Shown: positions 52,828 to 62,355 of the stretch, piece after piece
Layout: each line of letters begins with the position of its first letter
How positions within the stretch are numbered: the first letter of the stretch is position 1
Notes under the pieces: generated by a model
Told to the model about the DNA's origin: nothing
The model's input: only the letters and a program-made list of their open reading frames with translations
Database searches by the model: none
Origin: JBGQOG01 sp052113705
GTDB taxonomy: Bacteria; Pseudomonadota; Alphaproteobacteria; Rhodobacterales; Rhodobacteraceae
Length of the DNA stretch: 64,000 nt
Direction of reading: 5' to 3'
NCBI RefSeq assembly: GCF_052113705.1
Contig: NZ_JBGQOG010000001.1
Coordinates: 1 to 64,000, forward strand
Position numbers and translations under genes: made by a program

Positions 52828-53045
52828 CCCCCCAAAAGCAGCAGCCCGCAGCGGCAGGTAACACGGACCGGCGGATCCCTGCTGCTGTCGGCAATTTCGC
52901 GCCGAAGCGGCCGGGATCCTTCGCATTTGATCTATGCGGATCGCGCCAAAATCCGCATCCTGCGCCACAGTCCTGCGCAGACCCTGATCCGTTCAGGGTG
53001 GCGGGGCGGGATAACGGGCCGGGATCGCGAACAAGGGATCGACGA

Positions 53046-53555
53046 ATGCGCAAGGTGATGCATGGTTTGTGGATGCTGCCGATGCTGGGCAGCATGGCGC
53101 TCGCGGCAGGGGCGCCTTTGGCACCTCTGGTGATGCCCGCCGACAACGCCCCGACCGCCGTGGCCCGCGACAGCCGCGCCGATCTCACGGCGCAGATTGC
53201 GGTGGCGCAAGATGCTGCCGCGCGCTGCCTGCTCGATCTTGGCATCACCCCCGCCGGGCTGACCGCCGATCAGCCCGACACCACGCTGGTTCCGCTGACC
53301 ACCGCAGATTCGGTCATTGAGGTGCCCGAAACCGCCGCCAGCCCGGCGACAGTGCCGCTCACGCTGGCCGATGACGGGATCGAGGTCATCGCCCTCACCA
53401 GCCCCTCCGGCGGCACGGCAGCACCGACCACCGGCGCCGCAGCCACCACCGCAAACGCAAGCACTGCCGCTGACACCCGCATGCGGCTGCTGACCACCCG
53501 CAATCTTGATGCACTCTGCGCCGCGGTCACCCAGATCGGCGCGCAACGCTCCTGA
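53046..53555 (+). CDS. Exported Ala/Thr-rich protein of unknown function
   Basis: 169 residues with an N-terminal signal peptide (about 1-21). The mature part has two Cys (CLLDLG and LDALCAAV) and a low-complexity Thr/Ala linker (about 120-143). No family recognised. The gene ends 15 bases before the convergent dacB stop. Confidence 0.65.
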   Translation: MRKVMHGLWMLPMLGSMALAAGAPLAPLVMPADNAPTAVARDSRADLTAQIAVAQDAAARCLLDLGITPAGLTADQPDTTLVPLTTADSVIEVPETAASPATVPLTLADDGIEVIALTSPSGGTAAPTTGAAATTANASTAADTRMRLLTTRNLDALCAAVTQIGAQRS

Positions 53556-53570
53556 GCGCGGCGCGGCGCC

Positions 53571-55010
53571 TCAGCCGTAGGCGACGCTCCAGCGTTCAAT
53601 CAACTGCTGCTGCAACCGTTTGGAGCGGCCGATCCAGCCGCGCGATCCTTCCGGCGCTTCCGAACGGGCCGAGGCTTCGCGCCGTGCCACATCTCCGGTG
53701 AAAATCGTAAAGACCAACTCGGTCCCGCCCGGCGCCGAGACATAGCCGGTCAGGGTCGAGACGAAATTCAGCGTGCCGGTCTTGGCCTGCACCTTGATCG
53801 GATGATTGGCGACCACCTTGCCCTGCGCATCGCGCAGCGGGATGTTGCGCAGGATCGGTCGCAGATCGACGCCCGGCCCCAGCCGCGCCAGCGCGCCCGT
53901 CATTTCCGCCGCCGAAATCCGCGAAGCCGCCCCCAACCCGGAGTGATCGACAAACCGCGCCGAGGATGCCCCGGTCTGCGCCCGCAGCCAATCGCCCATC
54001 GCCCGCCCCGAGGCGACCAGTGATCCCCCCGCGCCCAGCCGCGCGGAAGTGGCCAGCCCCACGGCCTCTGCCGTCAGGTTGGTTGAATATTTCAGCATGT
54101 CTTTCAGCACATCGCGCAGCCCGGTGCTGCCGTGATCGACGAGAATCTCTCCGGCAGGCAGCCCCTGCAATTCCTCCGGCCCCGGCAGCGGGATGCCCTG
54201 CGCCCGCGCCAGCGTCTGGAACACATCCCCGGCGTAAAGCGCGGGGCGGCGCACCGGCAGCCAGCGGTTGCCCGCCTTGCCCAGCGAGGGCTGCGCCACG
54301 GTCCACAGTTCCTTGCCGCCCCCGTCGCTGTAGGTGAACAACGGCGATTTGCGGTTGGCCACCGCCATGCTGGCGGTATAAGCGGTCGGCATGTTGCGGT
54401 CGGCCTTGGCCTCCATCCCGATCTGATAGCCATTGCCCGCGCGCTTCCATTCAAAAAAGACGCGGTTGCTGTTCAGAATCAGGCCCGAGACCGCCGGGTT
54501 ATAGGCCACATGGATCGGCTGATCGCCCGCGATCTCATGCTCATAGGGCAGCGCGCCGCCCCAGACGAGAAACCGCCCGGTCACACCGCTGACGCCCTTG
54601 GCGCGCAGGGCCGCTGCCATATCGGCCAGATCATCGGTCGACAGCGTCGGATCGCCGCCTCCCGCCAGAATCAGATCGCCCTGAATGACGCCGCCCCGCA
54701 CCGGCCCCGTCGCCATCAGCCGGGTGGCAAAGCGCCCCGAGGGGCCAAGCGTGCTCAGCGCATAAAGCGAGGTGATGGATTTCAGCGTGCTCGCGGGCGG
54801 CATCGGCTGATTGGCATCGCGCTGCTCCAGGATCTTTCCGGTCCGCGCATTGGCGACCAGATAGCCGACCTTGCCGCTCAGCTTGGCGGCAGCGATCAGA
54901 TCCTCGGGGCCCGCCAGCCGGGTGGTCTGCGCAAAGACACGCGGCGCGCCGAGGCTCAGCCCCAACCCTGCCGCCATGCCACCGATCATGCTGCGCCGCG
55001 TCACCGACAT
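53571..55010 (-). CDS. dacB: D-alanyl-D-alanine carboxypeptidase/endopeptidase (PBP4)
   Basis: 479 residues, S13 peptidase. Active-site motifs are S74-T-L-K77, STN in KYSTNLTAEA and KTG in QAKTGTLNFVS. It trims cell-wall peptides in the periplasm. The N-terminus SVTRRSMIGGMAAGLGLSLGA has a twin-arginine signal pattern ending VFA-QT, suggesting Tat export, which is unusual for PBP4 proteins. Confidence 0.92.
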   Translation of the reverse strand: MSVTRRSMIGGMAAGLGLSLGAPRVFAQTTRLAGPEDLIAAAKLSGKVGYLVANARTGKILEQRDANQPMPPASTLKSITSLYALSTLGPSGRFATRLMATGPVRGGVIQGDLILAGGGDPTLSTDDLADMAAALRAKGVSGVTGRFLVWGGALPYEHEIAGDQPIHVAYNPAVSGLILNSNRVFFEWKRAGNGYQIGMEAKADRNMPTAYTASMAVANRKSPLFTYSDGGGKELWTVAQPSLGKAGNRWLPVRRPALYAGDVFQTLARAQGIPLPGPEELQGLPAGEILVDHGSTGLRDVLKDMLKYSTNLTAEAVGLATSARLGAGGSLVASGRAMGDWLRAQTGASSARFVDHSGLGAASRISAAEMTGALARLGPGVDLRPILRNIPLRDAQGKVVANHPIKVQAKTGTLNFVSTLTGYVSAPGGTELVFTIFTGDVARREASARSEAPEGSRGWIGRSKRLQQQLIERWSVAYG

Positions 55011-55110
55011 CTGCGTCTCCCCCTGGTTTCGGGCGGGATGGTGATCCCTGCGCCGCCGGACGACAAGGGGCCTCGGTGCATTTTATCCCGAAATCGCAGG
55101 TATCGTGATC

Positions 55111-55719
55111 TCAGCCGCCGCGCCGCCACCGCCCCTCGGCGCGGATCTGCGACGAGGAGAGATCCACCAGCGGCACATTCACAAAGCACCAGGCCGGCGC
55201 CGGATGCCGCGCCAGGGCTGTCGCCCGCTCGGCGGGCAGCCGCGCATCGGCCATCACCTGCGCCGCCTTTGAGCAGCGCGCCCGCAGCCGTTGCCCCGGC
55301 CGCGCCAGCACACCCACCGGCACCTGCGCGAAAATATCGCGCCAATTGTCCCACAGATGGAATTGCGCCAGATTATCCGCCCCCATCAGCCAGACAAACC
55401 GCACCCCGGGATAAAGCGCCCCCAGCCGCGCCAGCGTCTCTGCCGTGTAGCGCGTGCCCAGTCTGGCCTCGAGATCGGTGATCTCCACCCGCGGATCCTG
55501 CATCACCCGCCATGCCCGTGCCAGCCGGTCGGCCATCGGCGCGGGCCCCTGCGCCTTCAACGGATTGCCGGGGCTGACCAGCCACCAGATCCGGTCCAGC
55601 GCGAAATGTTTGAAGGCTTCATGGGTGATATGCGCATGCCCTTCATGGGCGGGATCGAAAGACCCCCCCAGCAAGCCGATCGTCATGCCCTGACAGGCGA
55701 TGGGAAAGCCCTGTTTCAT
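55111..55719 (-). CDS. nadD: Nicotinate-nucleotide adenylyltransferase
   Basis: 202 residues from the ATG at 55719; the open frame continues upstream but the family begins here. IGLLGGSFDPAHEGHAHIT is the nucleotidyltransferase (T/HxGH) site, WLVSPGNPLK and VWLMGADNLAQFHLW are typical NadD, and SSSQIRAEGR is the C-terminal ISSTxIR-like motif. It makes NaAD in NAD synthesis. The usual partner rsfS is not beside it. Confidence 0.93.
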   Translation of the reverse strand: MKQGFPIACQGMTIGLLGGSFDPAHEGHAHITHEAFKHFALDRIWWLVSPGNPLKAQGPAPMADRLARAWRVMQDPRVEITDLEARLGTRYTAETLARLGALYPGVRFVWLMGADNLAQFHLWDNWRDIFAQVPVGVLARPGQRLRARCSKAAQVMADARLPAERATALARHPAPAWCFVNVPLVDLSSSQIRAEGRWRRGG

Positions 55720-56003
55720 GCGCCGAGGTCGTAAACGATCGCGCGTGATTTGGGGAGTGAAATATGACAAACCCTTGACAGGGCGTGAGACTGTCGCGCC
55801 AGGCCCACGCCGCGCCTGCCCAAAGTCACGCCGCCGCCCCGCCCCAAATGTGTCTCCTGATGCTGAACCAGATGCATCCCCCGGGCGCGGCCCGACACCG
55901 CGCGCCGCGTCTTCACCCCGGCCCCGCTTCGCCCACAAAGCCTGAACCCGCAGCGCGTGGCGCACCCGCCGGACAGACAGATTGCCCGGGGCAGCGAGAA
56001 GGC
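55720..56003. other. Intergenic region nadD - diguanylate cyclase gene
   Basis: 284 bases upstream of nadD. It should hold the nadD promoter and the end of the cyclase transcript, but I see no clear site, repeat or gene. Confidence 0.5.
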
Positions 56004-57059
56004 TCACGGATCGTCGTGCCGTTTTCCCATCGACAGATCTTCGCCCGGCACCAGCACCGTGCAGCGGGCGCGCCCCCGCCGCTTGGAGGCATAAAGCGCA
56101 CCATCGGCGTCCGACAGCATCCGCTCGGCCTCGGGTTGCGCATAGCTGGTGGACATCGCCACCCCGAGCGAGCCGGAAATGCGGCACAGATGTCCTTCAA
56201 ACGTCGTCGGCTCTTCCAGCCGCTCGATGATGCGCGCGCCCATCGTGCGCAGGCTGACCGGATCGACCGCACCCCGCAGGAGAAGCACGAACTCATCGCC
56301 CCCCATCCGCGCCACCAGATCATGACGGCGGGTCTCTTCGGTCAGGATGCGCGACACCCGCGCCAGCACATGATCGCCCGCCGCATGGCCCAGCGTGTCA
56401 TTCACCGCCTTGAAGTGATCCAGATCGAGATGCGCCACCGCAAAGGGCCCGCCCCCCTGCCCCAGCGCCGCAATCGCGCGATCCAGCGCCAGATCCAGCG
56501 CCCGGCGGTTGGCAAGCCCGGTCAGCGGATCGGTCTGCGCCCGCGCCTCGGCCGCGCGCCGCGCGCCCTCAAGCCGCTCGTTCAGGCCGCGCAATTCCGC
56601 CATGATCGCCGTCTTGGCTTCCTGCAGATACAACAGCTCCATCGCCAGATCCGAGGCGGCGAAATCCCCCGCCGTCAGCCCATGCTCGCGCACCGAATCC
56701 GACAGTCCGATCCCGAAGGAGAGGTTGAGAAAAAGCCCGTCCTCCGGCTGCCCCGCGCCCACCGGCACCGCCAGCCCGCGCAACGTGGTGGCCGCATGCA
56801 TCCGCAGCCCCAGATGCAGCCGCTGCCCCACCATGTCCTGCAGCCGGAAAATGCCGGGCCGGGTCCGCATCCGCAACAGGCGGAAATGCTCGGCGAAATG
56901 CCCGCCCTTCAGCGGCCAGTCACCACAGAGCTTGTCCAGCGTCGGGCCCGCGCCGCGAATGTCGCCGCCCGGCCCCAGCCACAGATACATCGGCATCAAC
57001 TGGCCCAGCGCCTTGGCGCCCAGCCCCAGCACGGCCTCGGGCAACCGGCCCTCGATCAT
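56004..57059 (-). CDS. Diguanylate cyclase with heme-NO-binding-associated domain
   Basis: 351 residues. N-terminal domain (about 10-135) like the H-NOX-associated (HNOBA) sensor domain, a coiled-coil signalling helix (about 140-175), then a GGDEF domain with DPLTGLANRRALD and an intact active site G253-GDEF-257. An RxxD inhibitory site is present (R244-D247), so product feedback is expected. It overlaps the H-NOX-like gene by four bases, so the two form a sensor/output pair making c-di-GMP. Confidence 0.88.
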   Translation of the reverse strand: MIEGRLPEAVLGLGAKALGQLMPMYLWLGPGGDIRGAGPTLDKLCGDWPLKGGHFAEHFRLLRMRTRPGIFRLQDMVGQRLHLGLRMHAATTLRGLAVPVGAGQPEDGLFLNLSFGIGLSDSVREHGLTAGDFAASDLAMELLYLQEAKTAIMAELRGLNERLEGARRAAEARAQTDPLTGLANRRALDLALDRAIAALGQGGGPFAVAHLDLDHFKAVNDTLGHAAGDHVLARVSRILTEETRRHDLVARMGGDEFVLLLRGAVDPVSLRTMGARIIERLEEPTTFEGHLCRISGSLGVAMSTSYAQPEAERMLSDADGALYASKRRGRARCTVLVPGEDLSMGKRHDDP

Positions 57060-57637
57060 GGATGCACCTCGCCCGCCAGATCGAATCGCCGCCCGGCGGC
57101 AAAGCTCGCCTCCAGCAATTCCACCGTGACCATTTCCGCGCCCGCCCCCTCCAGCCGCTGCTCGATCAGCGCCAGCGCGCCATAATCATCGGCCATCGCC
57201 CGCAACAGCCCGGTGAACACCGCCCCCCAGCCATTGTGTGCCGAGCGGATGCGCAATTTGTAGCGGCCCTCCGGTTCGGCCGTTACCTCAATCTCGGGCA
57301 AGGCCAGATCGGGCAGCGCCATCTGGCCGCGGCCCTGCAACTCCTCCAAAGACATCAGAAATTCCGCGTAATCCACGCCCCCGAAACGCAAAAGACGGCG
57401 CAAGGCCTCACGCGTGACCAGATAGCTGCCGAGGTCTTCCAGCAAGGCATTCAGCGGCTTGCCCAATTGCTGGCAGGCCGTCACCAGAGTTTTGTCCGTC
57501 AGCTCATCCTCGTAATGCAGCATGGCCTCGAACCCGTCTTCGGGCAGGCGCGCACGCTGCACCACGGCGCTCCACAGCGCCGTTCCATAGGTGTCGCAGA
57601 GGAAACTCTGAATGGAACGGTTTACGAGACCGTGCAT
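57056..57637 (-). CDS. H-NOX-like protein lacking heme-binding residues
   Basis: 193 residues from the ATG at 57637; MHGLVNRSIQSFLCDTYG is the usual H-NOX start. The fold is conserved, but the heme-ligating His is replaced: FLMSLEELQ puts Q101 where H-NOX proteins have His (FLxxLDxxH). The YxSxR heme-propionate motif is also lost, reading IRSAH. Heme binding in the standard way is therefore unlikely. It is translationally coupled to the diguanylate cyclase and probably senses something else or acts as a protein-protein module. Confidence 0.85.
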   Translation of the reverse strand: MHGLVNRSIQSFLCDTYGTALWSAVVQRARLPEDGFEAMLHYEDELTDKTLVTACQQLGKPLNALLEDLGSYLVTREALRRLLRFGGVDYAEFLMSLEELQGRGQMALPDLALPEIEVTAEPEGRYKLRIRSAHNGWGAVFTGLLRAMADDYGALALIEQRLEGAGAEMVTVELLEASFAAGRRFDLAGEVHP

Positions 57638-57706
57638 GGCGGGGGCCTTTCCTTGACCCGGCCACGCTAGCGCGCCCGTGTTAAAAAAGGCCAAACAGCG
57701 CCGCGC

Positions 57707-59497
57707 TTAGGGTTTGATCACAATGCGTTGGCTGCCAATCGCCAGGGCCTGATCCCCGGTCGGCACCAGCCGCACCCCCTCCGCCCAAAGCTGATCAATC
57801 AGCGCGGCGCCGGGCAGATCGCTCAGGTTTGTCCCGGTTTCCGCCGCGATCGTCTCCCCGGCCACCCGGGGCGTCGCCCAGTCCAGCGACCAGCTGCCGC
57901 CGGATTTGATCAGCGTGCGGATGCCCGCTCCGGCATCCGCGCGCCCATCCCAGGTAAAGAGCAGGGCCGAGCCCTGATTCTGGCCCGGCAGCAGATCGGC
58001 CAGCACCAGCAGGCAGCCGGGATGATCCTGCGGCGTGCGGCGGGCACAGGCGTCCAGAATATCCGCGCCGACCGTCTCCCCCAACGCGGTGAAGAAATCC
58101 GCATCGGCAGGCGCATCGGCGGGCAGCACCGGCACCGCCGCGACAAGCGCCGCGGCCCGGCGCGCGCTGTCCTCGTCCCACCGGCGCTGGTTGAAGGTCC
58201 AGGAATCGGTGCTGCTCTCCAGCACTTTCAGACGTTCGGCCAATGCCGGTTGCCCGGCGGTCGCAGCACGGGCGCGCAGTTGCGCCAACCCCTCGGCCCC
58301 CGCCCGGCCCCAGTCATGCGCCATTTCCCACAAAGGCAGGGCATCCGCCGGCAGCCGCCCCGCGTCAAACCGCGCAAGCTGACTGTTCACCGCGATCTTC
58401 TCGGGCGAGATCACCGTCAGCCAGAGCGCGGCCAGCGCCAGCACCGCCCAGGCCAGCCCGAGATTCACCGCCCGGATGCGCCGCATCCAGCCCGAGCCCA
58501 TGATCACCGAGACGCCATATCCCAGCCCATAGCCCAGGGTGATGCCCGAGAGCGCCATCGCCGAGACCCGCTCCGGCGTCCAGCCATATTGCGCCACGCG
58601 CAGGCCCACCGCCCAGACGGCGAGCGCGGCCAGAACCGGCACCAACAGCGCCAATGCCTGCGCCGAAAGCCGCATGATCCGCCCCTGCGCGGCATCACTG
58701 TCGCGCTGATCCACCGCGATCGAGATCAGGCTGATCGCCCCCAGCGCCGCCGAGAGCAGCATCGAGGCCGCCGAAATATGCCCGAACAGCCCGTTCAACC
58801 CGCGCAGCGGCAGCGCCAGCACAAAGACCGTTATCACAACGAGCACCACCGGCAACAACAGCCGGAACAGCCGCAGCACCAGATAGGGCGAGATCAGATC
58901 CGACATCTCGGCCACCACCGCCAGCGCCAGCCCCAGCGCCGCCCCGGTCAACAGCCAGGCCACGCCCTCGTTCATCAGCGCCTGCTCCAGCAGTTTGATC
59001 CCGACGAGGTTGAGCATCAGCGCCGAGAGCCAGAGCACCCCCCAGACCACGCCGGTAAAGAGCCAGGCGGCGGCATAGCGCACGACAATGCTCCAGGCAT
59101 TGACGAAAAGCGCGGGATAGGCCCGCCAGCCCTGCCCCTGCCCCCAGCCCATCAGGAAAGGCACCGGCAGCGTCATCAGCACGAAAAGCGCCATGAAATG
59201 ATGGCCGCTGTCAAGGAAATCGCCCACGGAGTCAAAGCGCAGCGACGCCACGGCCGCCAGCGCCGCCACCAGCAGCGCCAGCAGCGCCGAGGCCCCCAGC
59301 GCCCGCCACAGGCCCACCTGCGACAGCATCACCAGCGCCGCGGTAAAAAAGCTGAGCGCCAGAACCGAGATCACCAGCGCCAGCCGCGCCGCCAGATCGC
59401 CGCCCGCCAGCAGATCAGGGACCCAATTTGTCAGGCTCCAGCCCGCCGCCCCCGCCAGAGTGCCCAGCACCGCGTGTTCAATCCTTGCGCGCAGCAT
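57707..59497 (-). CDS. DUF4153 multi-pass membrane protein
   Basis: 596 residues from the ATG at 59497 (AAGGAGAG upstream). About ten to twelve membrane helices in the first 390 residues, including YGWTPERVSAMALSGITLGYGLGYG typical of DUF4153, then a soluble C-terminal half of about 200 residues. Function unknown. It is 12 bases before the longest H-NOX reading and may share no operon with it. Confidence 0.82.
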   Translation of the reverse strand: MLRARIEHAVLGTLAGAAGWSLTNWVPDLLAGGDLAARLALVISVLALSFFTAALVMLSQVGLWRALGASALLALLVAALAAVASLRFDSVGDFLDSGHHFMALFVLMTLPVPFLMGWGQGQGWRAYPALFVNAWSIVVRYAAAWLFTGVVWGVLWLSALMLNLVGIKLLEQALMNEGVAWLLTGAALGLALAVVAEMSDLISPYLVLRLFRLLLPVVLVVITVFVLALPLRGLNGLFGHISAASMLLSAALGAISLISIAVDQRDSDAAQGRIMRLSAQALALLVPVLAALAVWAVGLRVAQYGWTPERVSAMALSGITLGYGLGYGVSVIMGSGWMRRIRAVNLGLAWAVLALAALWLTVISPEKIAVNSQLARFDAGRLPADALPLWEMAHDWGRAGAEGLAQLRARAATAGQPALAERLKVLESSTDSWTFNQRRWDEDSARRAAALVAAVPVLPADAPADADFFTALGETVGADILDACARRTPQDHPGCLLVLADLLPGQNQGSALLFTWDGRADAGAGIRTLIKSGGSWSLDWATPRVAGETIAAETGTNLSDLPGAALIDQLWAEGVRLVPTGDQALAIGSQRIVIKP

Positions 59498-59804
59498 GGC
59501 GCTCTCCTTCTGCCCGGTCCCGCGCCGCCGTTCCGGCACGCATCCTCTGGCCGCAGAGCCTATCGCGCGGCGGGCGCAAAGGCCAGAAGCCCCCGATGTC
59601 GCAGGTGCTCAGTGTTGCAGGTGCCCGGTCTCGCAGGTGCCCGGCGCACCCGGCACCAGGCACGGAAACCGGCGCTTCGGACACAAAACGGATCGCCCTT
59701 CTGCCGCGCTCGGTGTCGCGGGCGCGGCAGAAGGGCGCAGGACGCGCGACATGGAGAGCGGGCCGCGGGGCCGGCCGTGTGCTTGGGCGCGGGGCCCTCC
59801 GGGC
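59498..59804. other. Intergenic region DUF4153 - HAD gene
   Basis: 307 bases with no supported gene. It holds three tandem 16-mers and otherwise GC-rich sequence; it should include the promoter of the DUF4153 gene. Confidence 0.5.
59597..59644. repeat. Three tandem 16-bp repeats
   Basis: Units TGTCGCAGGTGCTCAG, TGTTGCAGGTGCCCGG and TCTCGCAGGTGCCCGG lie directly head to tail at 59597, 59613 and 59629. Non-coding. Confidence 0.85.
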
Positions 59805-60530
59805 TCAGCCCGCCTGCGGCAGGCCCCGGTCCGCCAGCCAGCCCGGCAGATGGCCGATATCGGCCAGCACCGCATCCGCCAGCGGCGCCAGATCGGGCGT
59901 TGTGGCCAGCCCGGTCAGCACACCGACCGTGGCCATGCCCGCCGCCCGGCCCGCGTGCAGATCGTGGCGGCTGTCGCCCACCATCACCACCGCCGCCGGG
60001 TCGAGCCCCATCGCCTGCGCAAAGGCCAAAAGCGGTGCCGGGTCCGGCTTGGCGCCATGGCCGCTGTCGCAGCCGATCACCATGTCGAAAAGATCGCTGA
60101 CCCCCGCCGCCGCGAGATGCGCCCGCGCCGGGGCCTCGGCGTCATTGGTCATCACCCCCAGCCGCAGCCCCAGCCCGCGCAAAAGGGTTAACAGCGGGCG
60201 CAGCGGCACCGCCTCTGCCTGGGGTGCCAGCGCGGCGCGGTCATTCATCAAGGTGACCAGCGGGCCCGCCTGCCACTCGGGCAATTCGCGCAGCAAGATC
60301 GCGGCGATCTGATCCGGTGTTCCGGCAATGACCGGGCTTTCGGGGCGAAAGGATCCCTGCCCGTCACCCGTCGCCAGATCAAAGCCCACCGCATCACCCA
60401 AGGCTGCCGCCCGCGCGGCATCACCCGCCGCCAGTTCGGTCAGCAACCCCTGCGCCCAGGCGCCCCAGGTCGCGTGAAAATCAAACAAGGTGCCATCCTT
60501 GTCGAACAAAATCCCCTGCGGTGTCGTCAC
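59805..60530 (-). CDS. HAD-family phosphatase (Gph-like)
   Basis: 241 residues from a GTG at 60530 with AAGGA upstream. HAD motifs: FDKDGTLFD with D10 and D12, GVMTND, the Lys in AKPDP and VMVGDSRHD. The overall form is that of phosphoglycolate phosphatase-like enzymes; the substrate is not certain. Starts 27 bases after the DUF3572 stop, so likely co-transcribed. Confidence 0.87.
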   Translation of the reverse strand: MTTPQGILFDKDGTLFDFHATWGAWAQGLLTELAAGDAARAAALGDAVGFDLATGDGQGSFRPESPVIAGTPDQIAAILLRELPEWQAGPLVTLMNDRAALAPQAEAVPLRPLLTLLRGLGLRLGVMTNDAEAPARAHLAAAGVSDLFDMVIGCDSGHGAKPDPAPLLAFAQAMGLDPAAVVMVGDSRHDLHAGRAAGMATVGVLTGLATTPDLAPLADAVLADIGHLPGWLADRGLPQAG

Positions 60531-60557
60531 GATTTTTCCTTTTAGGTAAAATACTTA

Positions 60558-60833
60558 TCAGGTCCAGTGCAGTTCCGGTCCCGCCAGGATCTGCCGCGCC
60601 GTCATCGGTTCCTGCGGCGCCACGCCCGCCTCGGCCGCAAAGCCCAGAACCCAATCATCGCTCATCAGCAAAAAATCGAGCACCGAGACCAGAACCACCG
60701 GTTCCGACGCCCGTTCACGCAGCTCGGTCACCGTCAGACCCGAGGCGGTGAGGAAGCTCTGAAACAGCTCGTCATCCGCCGCCAGCCAGCCCAGCGCCCG
60801 CAACGCCAAAGTCTCTGCATATTCTGCCTTCAT
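60558..60833 (-). CDS. DUF3572 family protein
   Basis: 91 residues from the ATG at 60833 (AAAGGA upstream). AETLALRALGWLAADDELFQSFLTASGL and VSVLDFLLMSDDWVLGF match DUF3572, a small helical domain common in alphaproteobacteria. It is divergent from pleD. Confidence 0.88.
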   Translation of the reverse strand: MKAEYAETLALRALGWLAADDELFQSFLTASGLTVTELRERASEPVVLVSVLDFLLMSDDWVLGFAAEAGVAPQEPMTARQILAGPELHWT

Positions 60834-60936
60834 CACTATTCCTTTACAGTCGTCGAAAGGGTTTGTTAACCTTTTCAAACAAAAGATGACCTCGTGGGTA
60901 GTACCAGTAAAGATCTCTAGAAGGGAGCGGGTAACC

Positions 60937-62355
60937 GTGACGGGGAAAATCCTGATCGTTGACGATATTGCGACCAACCGGATCGTGCTGAAAGTGAAAC
61001 TTTCGGGCGCGCGATATGAGACGTCGCAAGCGGCCGCGGGTCAGATGGCACTGACCCTCGCGCGGCGCGAACTGCCCGATCTGATCCTGATGGATGTGCG
61101 CCTGCCCGATCTGAACGGGATCGAGGTCTGCCGTCAGCTGAAGGCCGATCCGGTCACCCGTGGGATCCCTGTCGTTCTCGTCACCGCCAATGCCGAACCG
61201 GGCACGCGTCTGGCCGCGCTGAAGGCGGGCGCCGATGATTTCATGCTCAAACCCCTGGATGAGCTGGTGCTTTTGGCCCGGCTGCGCAGCCTTTTGCGCG
61301 CCCGCGAAACCGATGAAGAGCTGCGGCTGCGCGAAACCACCTGCCGCGAGCTGGGCTTCAACGAAGGTCAGGCAGAGTTTGCGGGCCGCGCCACCGTGGC
61401 CCTCGTGGCCCCGTCGCGTGAAGCTGGTGTCACCTGGCGCGCGGCGTTGTCGCGGCATCTGCCGGGCGCGCTGGTGATCAGTCTGAACCGGGATGAAGCC
61501 CTCTCGCAGGGGGCAGGTGGTCAGGGATTGGGCGGCGGCGACGGGCCGGATGCTTTCGTGATTGCCGCCGATCTCGGCCGCCCCGGCGACGGGCTGCGCC
61601 TGATGAGCGAGCTGCGCTCGCGTCCCGCCACCCGAAATTCGGTGATCTGCATCGCCAGCGGCGAGGGGATGCGCGAAACCGTGGCGGTGGCGCTGGACCT
61701 TGGGGCGAGCGATATTTTGCCGCTGGATCTGACCGCCGGGGACAATGCCGAGGAAACCGCCATCCGGCTGCGCAACCAGCTTGCGCGCAAGCGGGTGGCC
61801 GACCGTCAGCGCAACAGCGTCACCGACGGGCTGCGCATGGCGGTGACCGATCCGCTGACCGGGCTGTACAACCGCCGCTACGCACTGCCGCATCTGGCCC
61901 GCATGGCCGAGCGTGCCAAGGCAACGGGGCGCCAGTTCGCGGTGATGGTGCTGGATCTTGACCGGTTCAAGCAGGTCAATGACACCTTTGGCCATGACGC
62001 CGGCGATACGGTGCTGGTGGAAATGGCCCAGCGCCTGCGCGGCAATCTGCGCGAGGTGGATCTGATCTCGCGCATCGGCGGCGAGGAATTCCTGATCGCC
62101 ATGCCCGAAACCACGCTGGAGACCGCGCATCGCACGGCAGAGCGGATTTGCCGCGCGGTGGAGCGGGACCCGGTGTCGCTGCCCGACGGGATGGGTGACA
62201 TCTCGATCACCGTCTCCATCGGTCTCGCGATGGGCGGCGGCCCGCATTATCAGAATGCTCAGGTGCAGGAATTGGTGACCCGCGCCGACCGCGCACTGAT
62301 GGGCGCCAAGGCCGAGGGCCGCAATCAGGTGACGATCAGCGCCACCGCCGCCTGA
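60937..62355 (+). CDS. pleD: PleD-type diguanylate cyclase response regulator
   Basis: 472 residues from a GTG at 60937 (AGGGAG upstream). First receiver with D53 in LMDVRLPD and Lys in MLKPLD; second receiver (about 150-280) degenerate, lacking a clear phospho-Asp; then a GGDEF domain with DPLTGLYNRRYAL, active site G381-GEEF-385 and an RxxD feedback site (R372-D375). This is the domain order of Caulobacter PleD. It makes c-di-GMP on phosphorylation; its kinase is not in the window. Confidence 0.93.
   Translation: MTGKILIVDDIATNRIVLKVKLSGARYETSQAAAGQMALTLARRELPDLILMDVRLPDLNGIEVCRQLKADPVTRGIPVVLVTANAEPGTRLAALKAGADDFMLKPLDELVLLARLRSLLRARETDEELRLRETTCRELGFNEGQAEFAGRATVALVAPSREAGVTWRAALSRHLPGALVISLNRDEALSQGAGGQGLGGGDGPDAFVIAADLGRPGDGLRLMSELRSRPATRNSVICIASGEGMRETVAVALDLGASDILPLDLTAGDNAEETAIRLRNQLARKRVADRQRNSVTDGLRMAVTDPLTGLYNRRYALPHLARMAERAKATGRQFAVMVLDLDRFKQVNDTFGHDAGDTVLVEMAQRLRGNLREVDLISRIGGEEFLIAMPETTLETAHRTAERICRAVERDPVSLPDGMGDISITVSIGLAMGGGPHYQNAQVQELVTRADRALMGAKAEGRNQVTISATAA

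Noticed and set aside
55720..56187. N-terminal extension of nadD by 156 residues
   Set aside because: The extra sequence has no similarity to the NadD family and overlaps the end of the diguanylate cyclase gene.
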